A DNA stretch of 64,000 nt from an uncultured Eubacteriales bacterium. GTDB taxonomy: Bacteria; Bacillota; Clostridia; Oscillospirales; Acutalibacteraceae. Under the pieces are notes generated by a model. The model did no database searches and had not been told where the DNA came from. It saw only the letters and a program-made list of their open reading frames with translations. Each line of letters starts with the position of its first letter. Position 1 is the stretch's first letter. The stretch is from contig CAKSPZ010000003.1 of the NCBI GenBank assembly GCA_934486635.1, forward strand, positions 165,274-229,273, given 5' to 3'. Shown here piece after piece: positions 8,405 through 17,436 of this stretch. The position numbers and the translations under genes were made by a program.

Positions 8405-10638
8405 TTTTCCTCTGTTTTCTCATAACCACACCCTTCGGTTATGCAATAAATTTTTTTCTTTTTACCTTTTTTCTCAAAAAGATTTTTGCCACAATTAGGG
8501 CATTTGTCCTTAATTGGCTTATCATTTGAAATAAAATCACATTTGGGATAATTACTACATCCATAAAAAGTACGGCCTTTTTTAGTCTTTCTTTCTACTA
8601 TATCTCCTCCACATTTAGGACATGGTATTTCCAAGTTTACATCTATACTTTTAATATTTTTACATTCCGGATATCCAGGACACGCTAAAAATTTACCATA
8701 TCGACCATTTTTAATAATCATCTTCCTACCACACTTTTCACAAGTGACGTCAGATTCTTTAGGTTCATCCTGTGGTTCAGGTTCTCCATTTTTATTTACA
8801 TTTTTGATAATATTTTTACATTCTGGATATCCCGAGCATGCTATGAACTTACCATATCGACTAAATTTAACTACCATTGGTCTTCCACATTTGTCACAAA
8901 CCAAATCTGTTTGGTCTTCTTTTAATTGAATTTTTATATTTTTCATTTCTTCTTTTGCTTTTTTTAGCGTATCATTAAAGTCTCCATAAAAGTCAGATAA
9001 AACCTTGGTCCACTCTTCTTTTCCTTCTTCTACAGTATCTAAATTATTTTCCATCTGAGCTGTAAATTTAATATTAACTATATCAGGGAAACGTTCTTTC
9101 ATAAGTTTTGTAACAACTTCACCTAATTCTGTTGGTTTTAAAGTCTTACCTTCTCTAGTTACATATTCTCTACTTGTTATAGTCGATATTGTAGCTGCAT
9201 AAGTAGATGGTCGTCCAATTCCGTTTTCTTCTAAAAATTTTATTAATGAAGCTTCAGTATAACGCGGTGGCGGTTGGGTAAAGTGTTGATTGTCTATTAA
9301 ATCTTTAAGGTTTAATATAGTGCCTTTCTCAAGCTCAGGAAGCTCTTTTGCTTTTTCTTCCTCTTCATCCTTACCTTCTTGATATAATGTTGTAAATCCA
9401 CTAAATAAAACTGTAAATCCTGAAGCTTTAAAAATATAATCATTAGCAATTACATCTACCCTTGTTGTATTTAAAACACAATCGGACATTTGACTTGCTA
9501 TAAAACGTTCCCAAATAAGTTTATAAAGTCTATATTGATCTTTTGTTAAAGATTCTTGAACCATAGACGGAGATAAATTAGGCATAGATGGACGTATTGC
9601 TTCATGCCCATCTTGTGCATTTGCTTTTGTTTTGTAGACTCTTTTTTTATCTGGTAAATATTTTTCTCCCCATGTTGTTTTTATATATTCTGTTGCTGAA
9701 CTTATAGCATCATCAGACACACGTAATGAATCTGTTCTCATATATGTGATAAGTCCAACTGCTCCCATACCTTTTACTTCTACACCCTCATAAAGCTCCT
9801 GCGCTATTTTCATAGTTTTTTTTGCCTGAAATCCCAATTTTCTTGAGGCATCTTGCTGTAATGTTGATGTAATAAATGGTGGTGCAGGTTTTCTTCTTTT
9901 CTTACCTTTTTTTATGCTATCCACGACGTACTGTGCATTATCTAAATCTTTTAATATTTTCTTTGCTTGTTCTTCATTTTTTATCTCAAGTTTTCCATTT
10001 TTATCAGCCACTAATGTAGCGGAAAAAACTTTCCGCGAGCTTTTTTCACTAAATTTAGCATCAATAGTCCAATATTCTTGAGGAATAAATGCATTTATTT
10101 CATTTTCTCTATCCACAATTACCCTAAGTGCTACGCTTTGTACTCGTCCTGCTGAAAGTCCTTTACGAATTTTACCTGACAAAAAAGGGCTTAATTTATA
10201 TCCTACTATTCTGTCAAGAATTCTTCTTGCTTGTTGCGCATCAACAAGATCTATATCAATGGTACGTGGATTTTCCATGCCCTTTTTTACTCCAGTTTTT
10301 GTTATTTCATTAAAAGTTACTCTATTTTTCTCATCTGGATTAAGGCCTAAAATATACGCAAGGTGCCACGAAATAGCTTCTCCCTCTCTATCAGGGTCAG
10401 TTGCTAAAAAAACTTTTTTATTTTTCTTAGCCAAACTTAAAAGCTCATTAACTAATTTTTCTTTTCCTTTTATTATTTCATAATTTGGTTTAAAATTATG
10501 TCTTATATCTACATTAAGTTTGCTTGCAGGAAGATCTCTAACATGTCCCATTGAAGCCACTACTTCATAGTCTGAACCAAGATATTTTTTTATTGTTTTA
10601 GCTTTTGCCGGAGACTCAACTATCAATAAGTTTGACAT
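8401..10638 (-). CDS. topA: DNA topoisomerase I
   Basis: Type IA topoisomerase that relaxes negative supercoils. The N-terminal Toprim domain begins LLIVESPAKAKTIKKYLG and contains the acidic DPDREGEAI motif. The catalytic tyrosine lies in GLITYMRTDS near residue 300. The C-terminus has four zinc-ribbon repeats: CDKCGRPM...CSGYPEC, CEKCGRKM...CPGYPEC, CPKCGGD...CSNYPKC, and a last one with the weaker CITEGC ending. At 745 residues it is of normal Firmicute length. It starts 29 bases after dprA and overlaps trmFO by four bases. Confidence 0.98.
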   Translation of the reverse strand: MSNLLIVESPAKAKTIKKYLGSDYEVVASMGHVRDLPASKLNVDIRHNFKPNYEIIKGKEKLVNELLSLAKKNKKVFLATDPDREGEAISWHLAYILGLNPDEKNRVTFNEITKTGVKKGMENPRTIDIDLVDAQQARRILDRIVGYKLSPFLSGKIRKGLSAGRVQSVALRVIVDRENEINAFIPQEYWTIDAKFSEKSSRKVFSATLVADKNGKLEIKNEEQAKKILKDLDNAQYVVDSIKKGKKRRKPAPPFITSTLQQDASRKLGFQAKKTMKIAQELYEGVEVKGMGAVGLITYMRTDSLRVSDDAISSATEYIKTTWGEKYLPDKKRVYKTKANAQDGHEAIRPSMPNLSPSMVQESLTKDQYRLYKLIWERFIASQMSDCVLNTTRVDVIANDYIFKASGFTVLFSGFTTLYQEGKDEEEEKAKELPELEKGTILNLKDLIDNQHFTQPPPRYTEASLIKFLEENGIGRPSTYAATISTITSREYVTREGKTLKPTELGEVVTKLMKERFPDIVNIKFTAQMENNLDTVEEGKEEWTKVLSDFYGDFNDTLKKAKEEMKNIKIQLKEDQTDLVCDKCGRPMVVKFSRYGKFIACSGYPECKNIIKNVNKNGEPEPQDEPKESDVTCEKCGRKMIIKNGRYGKFLACPGYPECKNIKSIDVNLEIPCPKCGGDIVERKTKKGRTFYGCSNYPKCDFISNDKPIKDKCPNCGKNLFEKKGKKKKIYCITEGCGYEKTEEK

Positions 10639-10667
10639 AAAACTTTCACCTCAATTGTATTAATATT

Positions 10668-11807
10668 TTAAGGTTTACTATACCGTTTTCCTGCATGGAC
10701 TTTCACAAAACCATACAGTTCAAGCTCTGTTATTGCTTGCAGTACTTCAGATGTATTCATATTACTCAAACATGAAAGTTCATCTATGTAAATTGGATTA
10801 TCTGTTAAGTTATAAAAAACTAATTTTGCTTTATTTGATAATTTTTCCGGTAAATCCTCTTTCACTTTACTATCTTTTTTTATTACACTTTTATTATCTT
10901 TATTCTTATTTAAAAATTTTTCTAATGATGGATAACGATTATAATACTCTTCTACAATGTCCTCTACGCATGCTACGGGTTTAGCACAAATTTTTATTAA
11001 CTTATTTGTACCATAAGATACACACCTATCAATGTCTCCAGGTACTGCAAAAACGTCTCGGTTTTGTTCCAAAGCTAAATTCGCTGTTATTAATGAACCA
11101 CTTATCTCTCCAGCTTCTACTACCAAAGTACCATCTGACAACCCTGATATTATCCTATTCCTCATTGGAAATGTCCACGGAGCACTATTATGATCCGGTG
11201 TATATTCTGAAATCAGAGCCCCTTGCTTAGATATATTATCCCTTAAATTTTTATTTTGCATCAAATATTTATGATTAATACCACATCCTAGCACTGCAAT
11301 AGTTTTTCCATTAGCCTGTAATGCACCTTTTTGAGATAATCCATCAATTCCAAGTGCTGCACCACTGACAATAATTACACCTAGCTTAGCTAATTTATAT
11401 CCCATCTCAAATGATATTTTGTTTCCATATGAAGTGGAATTCCTTGTTCCTACTATCGCAATACTTAAGTTGTTATCTACTTCGGGTAATTTGCCTTTTA
11501 AATACAATATGCCTGGTGGATTAACTATATTTTTTAATTTTTGAGGATATTTAGGATTTTCAATTGTCAATAATTCATATCCTAGCTCTTTGCACCTTTC
11601 AATTATTTTATACGCATTATTTATATTTTTACTTTTTAAAGACTCTATGTTTTTACAATTTAAAAAACTGCAGTATTTCCAAGAATTTTTCCTATCCTCA
11701 TAAAAATTTTTAGCGTTTTTATAATAATCTAAAATTTCTTTTACTTTATGATTTCCGTATCCAAGTGCTTCCACAATATAAATCCAGTAGGCTTCATTAT
11801 AATCCAT
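10668..11807 (-). CDS. dprA: DNA-processing protein DprA (Smf)
   Basis: Loads RecA on incoming single-stranded DNA during natural transformation. The 379 residues contain an N-terminal helical region, a Rossmann-like core starting SIAIVGTRNSTSYG, the conserved SGAALGIDG and VLGCGI segments, the PMRNRIISGLSDG motif, and a C-terminal winged-helix region that ends RYSKP. The start overlaps the end of the upstream methyltransferase gene by 11 bases. DprA is widespread in non-competent bacteria and no other competence gene is in this window, so its presence does not prove competence. Confidence 0.95.
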   Translation of the reverse strand: MDYNEAYWIYIVEALGYGNHKVKEILDYYKNAKNFYEDRKNSWKYCSFLNCKNIESLKSKNINNAYKIIERCKELGYELLTIENPKYPQKLKNIVNPPGILYLKGKLPEVDNNLSIAIVGTRNSTSYGNKISFEMGYKLAKLGVIIVSGAALGIDGLSQKGALQANGKTIAVLGCGINHKYLMQNKNLRDNISKQGALISEYTPDHNSAPWTFPMRNRIISGLSDGTLVVEAGEISGSLITANLALEQNRDVFAVPGDIDRCVSYGTNKLIKICAKPVACVEDIVEEYYNRYPSLEKFLNKNKDNKSVIKKDSKVKEDLPEKLSNKAKLVFYNLTDNPIYIDELSCLSNMNTSEVLQAITELELYGFVKVHAGKRYSKP

Positions 11808-12609
11808 ATAATTGACTCCCTCGCATCATTTCCCACATTATGATACCTGCAGCCATAGCTGCATTTATTGACTCTGCTTTTCCAAGCATTGGTATAGTAA
11901 TCTTTTCAGAACAAGTATCTATAGTTTCTTTTTTTAGCCCATTACCTTCATTGCCAATAGCTATTGCCATCGATTCTTTGTAGTCAATACTTGTGATTGA
12001 TTTTGTAAGTCTATCCGGAACTGCTGCATATGTTTTTATATCTTTTGATTTTAAATCATTTATCGTTTCACAAATATTATTAGAAAAATATATATTTACC
12101 CTAAAAACTGCTCCCATACTTCCTCTTAAAACTTTTGTATTATAAATGTCACAGCAATCTTTTGACATAATTAAAGCACTAATACCAATTGCTTCTGCTG
12201 TTCTTATAATTGTCCCAAGGTTAGACGGATCTTGTATGTTTTCAAGTATAATAAATTTACCTACATTATTTATTTTATCCAAGCTAAATTGTTTGTCAAG
12301 TTCTTTACATACACACACAATTCCTTGAGGATTTTTAGTATCTGATATTTCTTTTAATATATCTTTTGGTACTTTATATGATTTTTTAGACAATGCTATA
12401 ATTTTTCTTATTTTTTCAAAGTCCTTTATTGATATTTCTTCTGTATAATAAGTTTCAGTTATATGCACTGAACTTAAAAAAGCATCATAACATAAACGTA
12501 TGCCTTCTAAAACAAAACTTTTTTCTTTTTTTCTAAAATTACTTGATGATATTAATTTTTTCACATATTTTATTTTTACATTGTCTTTACTTTTTATATC
12601 ATAGTCCAC
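11797..12609 (-). CDS. TrmH/SpoU-family RNA 2'-O-methyltransferase
   Basis: SPOUT-superfamily enzyme expected to methylate a ribose 2'-oxygen in rRNA or tRNA. An N-terminal substrate-binding domain (EKSFVLEGIRL) precedes the knotted catalytic domain with motif 1 NLGTIIRTAEAIG, motif 2 IAIGNEGNGL and motif 3 IPMLGKAESINAAMAAGI. The exact target cannot be told; the N-terminal domain resembles RlmB/TsnR relatives. I prefer the GTG at 12609 (270 residues) because GGGGA lies about 7 bases upstream. An in-frame ATG-type start eight codons earlier is the alternative. It is the first gene of the row that leads to ftsY. Confidence 0.87.
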   Translation of the reverse strand: MDYDIKSKDNVKIKYVKKLISSSNFRKKEKSFVLEGIRLCYDAFLSSVHITETYYTEEISIKDFEKIRKIIALSKKSYKVPKDILKEISDTKNPQGIVCVCKELDKQFSLDKINNVGKFIILENIQDPSNLGTIIRTAEAIGISALIMSKDCCDIYNTKVLRGSMGAVFRVNIYFSNNICETINDLKSKDIKTYAAVPDRLTKSITSIDYKESMAIAIGNEGNGLKKETIDTCSEKITIPMLGKAESINAAMAAGIIMWEMMRGSQLYGL

Positions 12610-12689
12610 ATTATCATCCCCACACTTATACAAAACTCAGAAATTAATCTTTATTATCAACTTTAAAAATAAATTTTAATTTCTAATTT

Positions 12690-12734
12690 TTATAAAATAC
12701 AAAAATATGCGCTTAGGAAAATCCCCAAGCGCAT
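12690..12734 (-). terminator. Terminator after rplT
   Basis: On the minus strand an ATGCGCTT...AAGCGCAT stem, extended by G-C pairs around a short A/T loop, is followed by a T-rich run (ATTTTTGTATTTT). It lies just after the rplT stop and ends the infC operon. Confidence 0.85.
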
Positions 12735-12742
12735 CCGGAAAA

Positions 12743-13096
12743 TTATAACGCAGATTTTGCTTGATTTACAAGTGCTTTAAAAGCAGCTTCATCAGCAACT
12801 GCTATTTCTGCCAACATTTTTCTATTAAGATTTACATTAGCTTTTTTCAAACCATTAATAAACGCAGAATAGCTAATACCGTTCATACGGCATGCTGCAT
12901 TTATACGTGTAATCCATAAGCGACGGAAATCACGTTTTTTATGTCTGCGTCCTATATAAGCATAATTGCCAGACTTCATAACGGCTTCTTTAGCCATTTT
13001 AAAATGTTTACTTTTTGCTCCCCAATATCCTTTAGCTAGCTTTAATGTTTTTTTCCTTCTTTTACGAGTAGCTAGCGCACCTTTTATACGTGCCAT
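12743..13096 (-). CDS. rplT: 50S ribosomal protein L20
   Basis: Early-assembly large-subunit protein that binds 23S rRNA and, in Bacillus, represses its own operon through the infC leader. The 117 residues match the family: a basic N-terminal extension starting MARIKGALATRKRRKK, the AKGYWGAKSK segment, RRLWITRINAACR, and YSAFINGLKKA. It is the last gene of infC-rpmI-rplT, 32 bases after rpmI, with a good SD (GGAGG) and a terminator behind it. Confidence 0.98.
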   Translation of the reverse strand: MARIKGALATRKRRKKTLKLAKGYWGAKSKHFKMAKEAVMKSGNYAYIGRRHKKRDFRRLWITRINAACRMNGISYSAFINGLKKANVNLNRKMLAEIAVADEAAFKALVNQAKSAL

Positions 13097-13128
13097 TTTT
13101 ATTACCTCCGGTTAATGATTCTTTAAAT

Positions 13129-13326
13129 TTATTTATATGGAATTAATCTTTTTACTGCTACCACATTTGTTTTATCTGCAACAACTGTTTTCCTAAGACC
13201 TCTTTTACGTTTTGTTGTTTTTTTGTTTAAAATATGTGATTTATTAGCGTGTGCTCTTATAACTTTTCCGCTTCTTGAAAGCTTAAAACGTTTTTTAGCT
13301 CCGCTATGTGTTTTTATCTTTGGCAT
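13129..13326 (-). CDS. rpmI: 50S ribosomal protein L35
   Basis: Small basic large-subunit protein of 65 residues starting MPKIKTHSGAKKRFK, with the conserved HILNKKTTKRKRGLR segment. It sits between infC and rplT, 27 bases after infC, with SD AAGGAGG. The size and operon position are exactly those expected. Confidence 0.98.
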   Translation of the reverse strand: MPKIKTHSGAKKRFKLSRSGKVIRAHANKSHILNKKTTKRKRGLRKTVVADKTNVVAVKRLIPYK

Positions 13327-13353
13327 TTTATGTTCCTCCTTAAATAATAGATG

Positions 13354-13872
13354 TTACTTGCTTGCCTTTGGTGCAAGGAACATTAACATATTGCGACCAT
13401 CAAGTTTAGCCGGCTTTTCCACATTTGAAAACTCAGAACAATGTTCAGCAAATTTATTCATTATGTCATAACCAAGTTCCGGATGTCCCATTTCACGACC
13501 TCTAAATCGTATAGACACCTTTACCTTGTTACCATCACTTATAAACCTTGCAGCATGTTTAAGTTTTGTGTTAAAATCATGTGTATCTATGTTCAAAGAA
13601 AGTCTTATTTCCTTTAAATCCATTACACGTTGATTCTTTTTTGCTTCTTTTTCTCGTTTTGCTTGTTCAAAACGATACTTACCGTAGTCCATTATTTTGC
13701 ATACAACAGGATTGGCCTGTGGTGCAATTTTAACTAAGTCGAGATTTTTTTCTGCTGCTAAATTAAGTGCTTTACTTATAGATACAACACCCAATTGAGT
13801 CCCATCAGAATCAATTAATCTTAATTCTTTATCTCGTATTTCTTCGTTAATCTGTAGTTCCTTACTGCTAAT
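13354..13872 (-). CDS. infC: Translation initiation factor IF-3, probably starting at AUU
   Basis: IF-3 binds the 30S subunit and rejects wrong start codons. The N domain (INEEIRDKELRLIDSDG) is joined by a lysine-rich linker to the C domain (IRLSLNIDTHDF to ISIRFRGREMGHPELG). The open frame runs to 13941, but its first 23 codons (MMCTGVFFTCALLIYRFVGGALG) are unlike IF-3 and overlap leader-RNA structure. A strong SD (GGAGGTG, 13881-13887) sits 8 bases before an ATT codon at 13870-13872. No ATG, GTG or TTG lies near that spacing. A start there gives 172 residues, the usual size. AUU starts on infC are known in Escherichia coli and other bacteria, where IF-3 limits its own synthesis. Confidence 0.93.
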   Translation of the reverse strand: MSSKELQINEEIRDKELRLIDSDGTQLGVVSISKALNLAAEKNLDLVKIAPQANPVVCKIMDYGKYRFEQAKREKEAKKNQRVMDLKEIRLSLNIDTHDFNTKLKHAARFISDGNKVKVSIRFRGREMGHPELGYDIMNKFAEHCSEFSNVEKPAKLDGRNMLMFLAPKASK

Positions 13873-13887
13873 ACCTAACGCACCTCC

Positions 13888-14022
13888 AACAAATCTGTAA
13901 ATTAACAAAGCACAGGTAAAAAATACACCTGTGCACATCAATACTAAAGGTTATAAAACCACAATATTGACCCATACAGGATACCATAATAGGTGAGAGA
14001 TTCAACCTCTACTTTGTTTTAT
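13888..14022 (-). promoter_or_regulatory. Probable L20-leader RNA upstream of infC
   Basis: Untranslated leader of about 135 bases between the promoter and infC. It contains AGAGGTTGAATCTCTCACC, which recalls the conserved part of Firmicute L20 leaders as I remember them. Near its end is an 8-bp hairpin, GCACAGGT paired with ACCTGTGC around a T-rich loop at about 13910-13934, followed by TTTGTTAATTT. In Bacillus, L20 binds such a leader and promotes premature termination. The assignment rests on position and partial motif memory; a covariance-model search would settle it. Confidence 0.68.
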
Positions 14023-14029
14023 GTGTTTA

Positions 14030-14058
14030 ATTGTACTAAATTTACTTCAAAAAGTCAA
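14030..14058 (-). promoter_or_regulatory. Sigma-A-type promoter of infC-rpmI-rplT
   Basis: Minus strand -35 TTGACT (14053-14058) and -10 TACAAT (14030-14035), separated by exactly 17 bases. Transcription would start near 14023 and give a leader of about 150 bases before infC. Confidence 0.8.
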
Positions 14059-14155
14059 TATATATTTTAAATTTATTTTCTTTTACGTAAACTATATTTT
14101 TTTATAAGATGTTACAATATTATTATTAAATAAGTACAAAAAAGGAATGATTGTT

Positions 14156-15370
14156 TTGGAAAAGGTAAATAAAAATAAAGGTGTTCTAAAGAAATTAATT
14201 TTGGCTTTACTTATTGTATCATCATTATCAGCTTCTTTAGTTGTTATTAATACTAATGCTATTTGTAATGTTAAAAATTCGTGTTCGCATTTAAATATAA
14301 AAAAACTAAAAACTAAAAATCAGCTTATCAACGGTCCTTGTTGGGCTTTTGCTAATATAGCTACTCTTGAAACCTTTCTAAATAAAAAAGGTTTATTAAA
14401 TGAGAGTCTCTCAGAAAAGCATCTTTTATCCTGGGTTAACCAAGGTTCGTTTGATGATGGTTGGAACGTAAACATATGCGACGGAGGCAATTGCCAAATG
14501 GCAAATGCTTATTTCACATCAGGCTCTGGACCAGTATTCGAAAACAATTGTAAATATAATACACTTAACACTTCTTTTAATTCTTCTCTTGCTTCTTTAA
14601 AACCGCAATATTTAGTTAAAGGTATAAAAAAATTAAAAGTTGATACTGATTCAATAAAAGAAGCAATTTCTATGTATGGTGCAGTTACAGTATCTTATGC
14701 TGTTGACTCAGAACACTATCACGCTGTTTCTTTAGTTGGTTGGAATGATAATGATAAAAATTGGATTGTAAAAGACAGTAGTAAAGAACCCAACTATGTT
14801 TTTTTGCCCTTTGATAAAAAGTTTTTATACGCATATTGCATAACAGATGCTTGTAGATTTAATTCTAATCAAAAAATATACCAACATGATAAATATGGAG
14901 TATGTGGAGATTATTCAAAAAATGATAAAATTATTGCTGCAAATGTTTTTGACTTTAACGGAAATGAATCACTTGATTCTATAATGCTTTATAGTCTATC
15001 TGCAAATGCTAAAATCAATTTGTTTTTAGCACCGGTTTTAGACAATGGAACACCAAACCATGATACATCAACTTGGAAACCTTTGTATTCAGGAGTTGTT
15101 CCATACGAAGGTTACTCTACTTTTTCGTTAAAAAACAAAATCAATTTAAATAAAGGAAAACAAGCAATAGTAGTTGAAATAAATAAAAACTTTAATTCAG
15201 AAAAACCTTCTTTAGGCTGTCAAATGCCAGTTAATAAGTTAAACCTAGGCAATGATAATTTACAACGTGGAAAAAGCTTTATTAATTATGATAATTCATT
15301 TTATGACATAAAAGACAGCAAACTAAATAATGTTTCAGCTTTTTCAATAAAAGCTATAACAAAAAAATAA
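14156..15370 (+). CDS. Exported papain-like (C1) cysteine peptidase with altered active-site Asn
   Basis: Secreted protease. A signal peptide (basic start, then LILALLIVSSLSASLVV) precedes a C1 fold: oxyanion Gln and nucleophile Cys in KNQ...GPCWAFA (Cys about residue 62), and His in HYHAVSLVGW (about 189). Where papain has the Asn of KNSWG, this protein reads VKDSS, an Asp. The C-terminal half (about 220-404) looks like the beta-rich lectin-like domain found on clostridial C1 peptidases. The ATG at 14147 overlaps the AAAGGA SD, so TTG at 14156, nine bases after it, is the better start. It is a single-gene unit on the strand opposite its neighbours. Its substrate is unknown. Confidence 0.82.
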   Translation: MEKVNKNKGVLKKLILALLIVSSLSASLVVINTNAICNVKNSCSHLNIKKLKTKNQLINGPCWAFANIATLETFLNKKGLLNESLSEKHLLSWVNQGSFDDGWNVNICDGGNCQMANAYFTSGSGPVFENNCKYNTLNTSFNSSLASLKPQYLVKGIKKLKVDTDSIKEAISMYGAVTVSYAVDSEHYHAVSLVGWNDNDKNWIVKDSSKEPNYVFLPFDKKFLYAYCITDACRFNSNQKIYQHDKYGVCGDYSKNDKIIAANVFDFNGNESLDSIMLYSLSANAKINLFLAPVLDNGTPNHDTSTWKPLYSGVVPYEGYSTFSLKNKINLNKGKQAIVVEINKNFNSEKPSLGCQMPVNKLNLGNDNLQRGKSFINYDNSFYDIKDSKLNNVSAFSIKAITKK

Positions 15371-15411
15371 AAATTAGCCTCTGAGTATTTCTCAGAGGCT
15401 AATTTGTTTTT
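15371..15411. terminator. Bidirectional terminator between the C1 peptidase and ispH-S1
   Basis: Perfect 15-bp stem (15371-15385 with 15391-15405, arms AAATTAGCCTCTGAG and its complement) around TATTT, with a T run on each strand. It serves the two converging genes; the ispH-S1 stop codon lies at its right edge. Confidence 0.93.
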
Positions 15412-17386
15412 ATTCAAAATCTACATTCTCTGAAGCTTGTTTTTCATTATTGTTTTCATCCTCTAATGTAGCTTTTATTGAAAGGCTTACCTTATGGTCT
15501 TCAAAATTAATATCTGTTATCATTGCTTTAATGTTTTGACCAATTGATAAAACATCTTGTGGTTTTTCGATTCTCTTATTTGAAATTTGAGAAATATGAA
15601 TTAATCCATCTATCCCAGGTAAAATTTTTGCAAATGCTCCAAAAGAAGTCATTCCAACTATTTTTACATCTACTATTGACCCTACAGGGTAATCATTTTT
15701 CAATTTTTCCCATGGATTATCATTTTCATTTTTGTAATTTAAAGAAATTTTTCCAGTTTCTTTATTTATATCCTTTACTGTAACTTCTATTTCTTGACCG
15801 ATTTTTAAAACTTCTGATGGATGTTTTATTCTATCCCATGATAAATCAGAAATATGAATCATTCCATCCATCGGTCCTAAATTTACAAAAGCACCATATG
15901 AAGTAAATGATTTAACAACACCTTTTCTTACTTGACCTATTTCTATTTCATTTAAAAACTTTTCAATTTTTTCTTTCTTTTCATCATTTAAAACAGAACG
16001 AATAGAACCAACTGCACGTCTACGATTTTTGTTTACTTCAATAATTCTAAATTTAACTTCTTTATTTTTTAAATCTTCTAATGATTCATTTCTTGATGCA
16101 GTTGCAAGTGAAGCTGGAACAAATACTCTTGTTCCTTCTGCAGCAACTATAACTCCACCCTTTATAATGTCTATAACTTTTCCAGTTAAAATGGTATTAT
16201 CTTCGCTTGCTTTAACAATTTTGTTAAAACCATTAATTGCGTCAACGCGTTTCTTAGAAAGCATTATCGTTCCGTCTTGATCATTTGTACGCATAATTAA
16301 AAGTTCTATCTCGTCACCAATTTTCACCAAATCTTCTGGCCTTGCATTTGGGTCATTTGATAATTCTGAAGCTGGAACAAACCCCGCCTGTTTTCTTCCT
16401 ACATCAACATAAACTTCATTCGGAGCGATTCCAACAACTATTCCGCGTACCTTATCATCTGTATTTAAATTTTTTAAAGACTCCTCTAACATTTGCTCGA
16501 AATTCATTTCTTCACCTAGATTTTTTTCATCATTTTTAATCATATCTTCCATTCTTTGTTTTACCTCCTCTATTATGCAAGCTGGTGTAGATGCACCCGC
16601 TGTAACACCTATATACTTTGAATTTTTTATATCTTCTATAGATAAATCCTCTGACTTCTCTATGAAACATGATTTACAATTTTTTTTACAAACTGAAAAA
16701 AGCTTCTCTGTATTAGAGCTGTTTTTTCCACCAATTACTACCATTAAATCTGCAATTTTAGAAAGTTGTTCGGCTTCTTTTTGTCTCTCTAAAGTAGTAT
16801 TACATATTGTATCAAAAACTTTTAAATTAGAATATGTATCAGTTAATAATTTTAAACAACGTTGCCATTCATCCACACTAAAAGTTGTTTGTGCAACAAC
16901 TAAAACTGAAGAATTAGAGTTTAAATCATATGTATCTATAACTTCTAACAGTTCATTATAATTATTAAAAGTATAAACTGTAGTACTACAATGACCTATT
17001 ATTCCTTCAACTTCTGGATGATTTTTATTTCCTGCAATAAGTATAACCCCATCATCAATCTTAGCGTCATTAACTATTTTGTGTATTTTCTTCACAAATG
17101 GGCATGTAGCATCTACATACCTTACATTATGTTTGTTTATTTGTTTTATAATGTCATCAGATACTCCATGAGAACGTATAACTAGTACCTCATCTTCAAG
17201 AGTTTCAGTCGGATCTTCAACTATTCTAACTCCCTTAGCTGACATTTTACTTACCATTTGTGGGTTGTGTATTATAGGACCTAATGTACAAACCTTTTCT
17301 CCTTTGTCTAAAAGTTCATACACCATATTTACAGCCCTGTTTACTCCAAAACAAAACCCAGCCTTTGATGCAATTTCTATATGCAA
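15410..17386 (-). CDS. ispH-rpsA: Fused HMBPP reductase (IspH) and ribosomal protein S1
   Basis: One 658-residue protein. Residues 1 to about 280 are IspH, the iron-sulphur enzyme that ends the MEP isoprenoid pathway: AGFCFGV with the first cluster Cys, DATCPFVKK with the second, the histidine motif NHPEVEGIIGH, CNTTLERQ with the third, and the closing GASTPACIIEEV. From about residue 310 there are four S1 RNA-binding repeats, two divergent (DKVRGIVVGI, ILTGKVIDII) and two canonical (GAFVNLGPMDGMIHIS, GAFAKILPGIDGLIHIS). This fusion is known from Clostridia. The RBS is GGAGG, and the promoter is at 17437-17465. No stop or frameshift separates the halves. Confidence 0.96.
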   Translation of the reverse strand: MHIEIASKAGFCFGVNRAVNMVYELLDKGEKVCTLGPIIHNPQMVSKMSAKGVRIVEDPTETLEDEVLVIRSHGVSDDIIKQINKHNVRYVDATCPFVKKIHKIVNDAKIDDGVILIAGNKNHPEVEGIIGHCSTTVYTFNNYNELLEVIDTYDLNSNSSVLVVAQTTFSVDEWQRCLKLLTDTYSNLKVFDTICNTTLERQKEAEQLSKIADLMVVIGGKNSSNTEKLFSVCKKNCKSCFIEKSEDLSIEDIKNSKYIGVTAGASTPACIIEEVKQRMEDMIKNDEKNLGEEMNFEQMLEESLKNLNTDDKVRGIVVGIAPNEVYVDVGRKQAGFVPASELSNDPNARPEDLVKIGDEIELLIMRTNDQDGTIMLSKKRVDAINGFNKIVKASEDNTILTGKVIDIIKGGVIVAAEGTRVFVPASLATASRNESLEDLKNKEVKFRIIEVNKNRRRAVGSIRSVLNDEKKEKIEKFLNEIEIGQVRKGVVKSFTSYGAFVNLGPMDGMIHISDLSWDRIKHPSEVLKIGQEIEVTVKDINKETGKISLNYKNENDNPWEKLKNDYPVGSIVDVKIVGMTSFGAFAKILPGIDGLIHISQISNKRIEKPQDVLSIGQNIKAMITDINFEDHKVSLSIKATLEDENNNEKQASENVDFE

Positions 17387-17436
17387 AAATTTTTCCTCCT
17401 CGTATTTTAAGGAACTTTAAAATTACTACAGGGTAT

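Noticed and set aside
13873..13941. N-terminal extension of IF-3 beginning MMCTG
   Set aside because: It lies in the leader hairpin, has no SD and is unlike any IF-3; the ATT at 13872 has a perfect SD.
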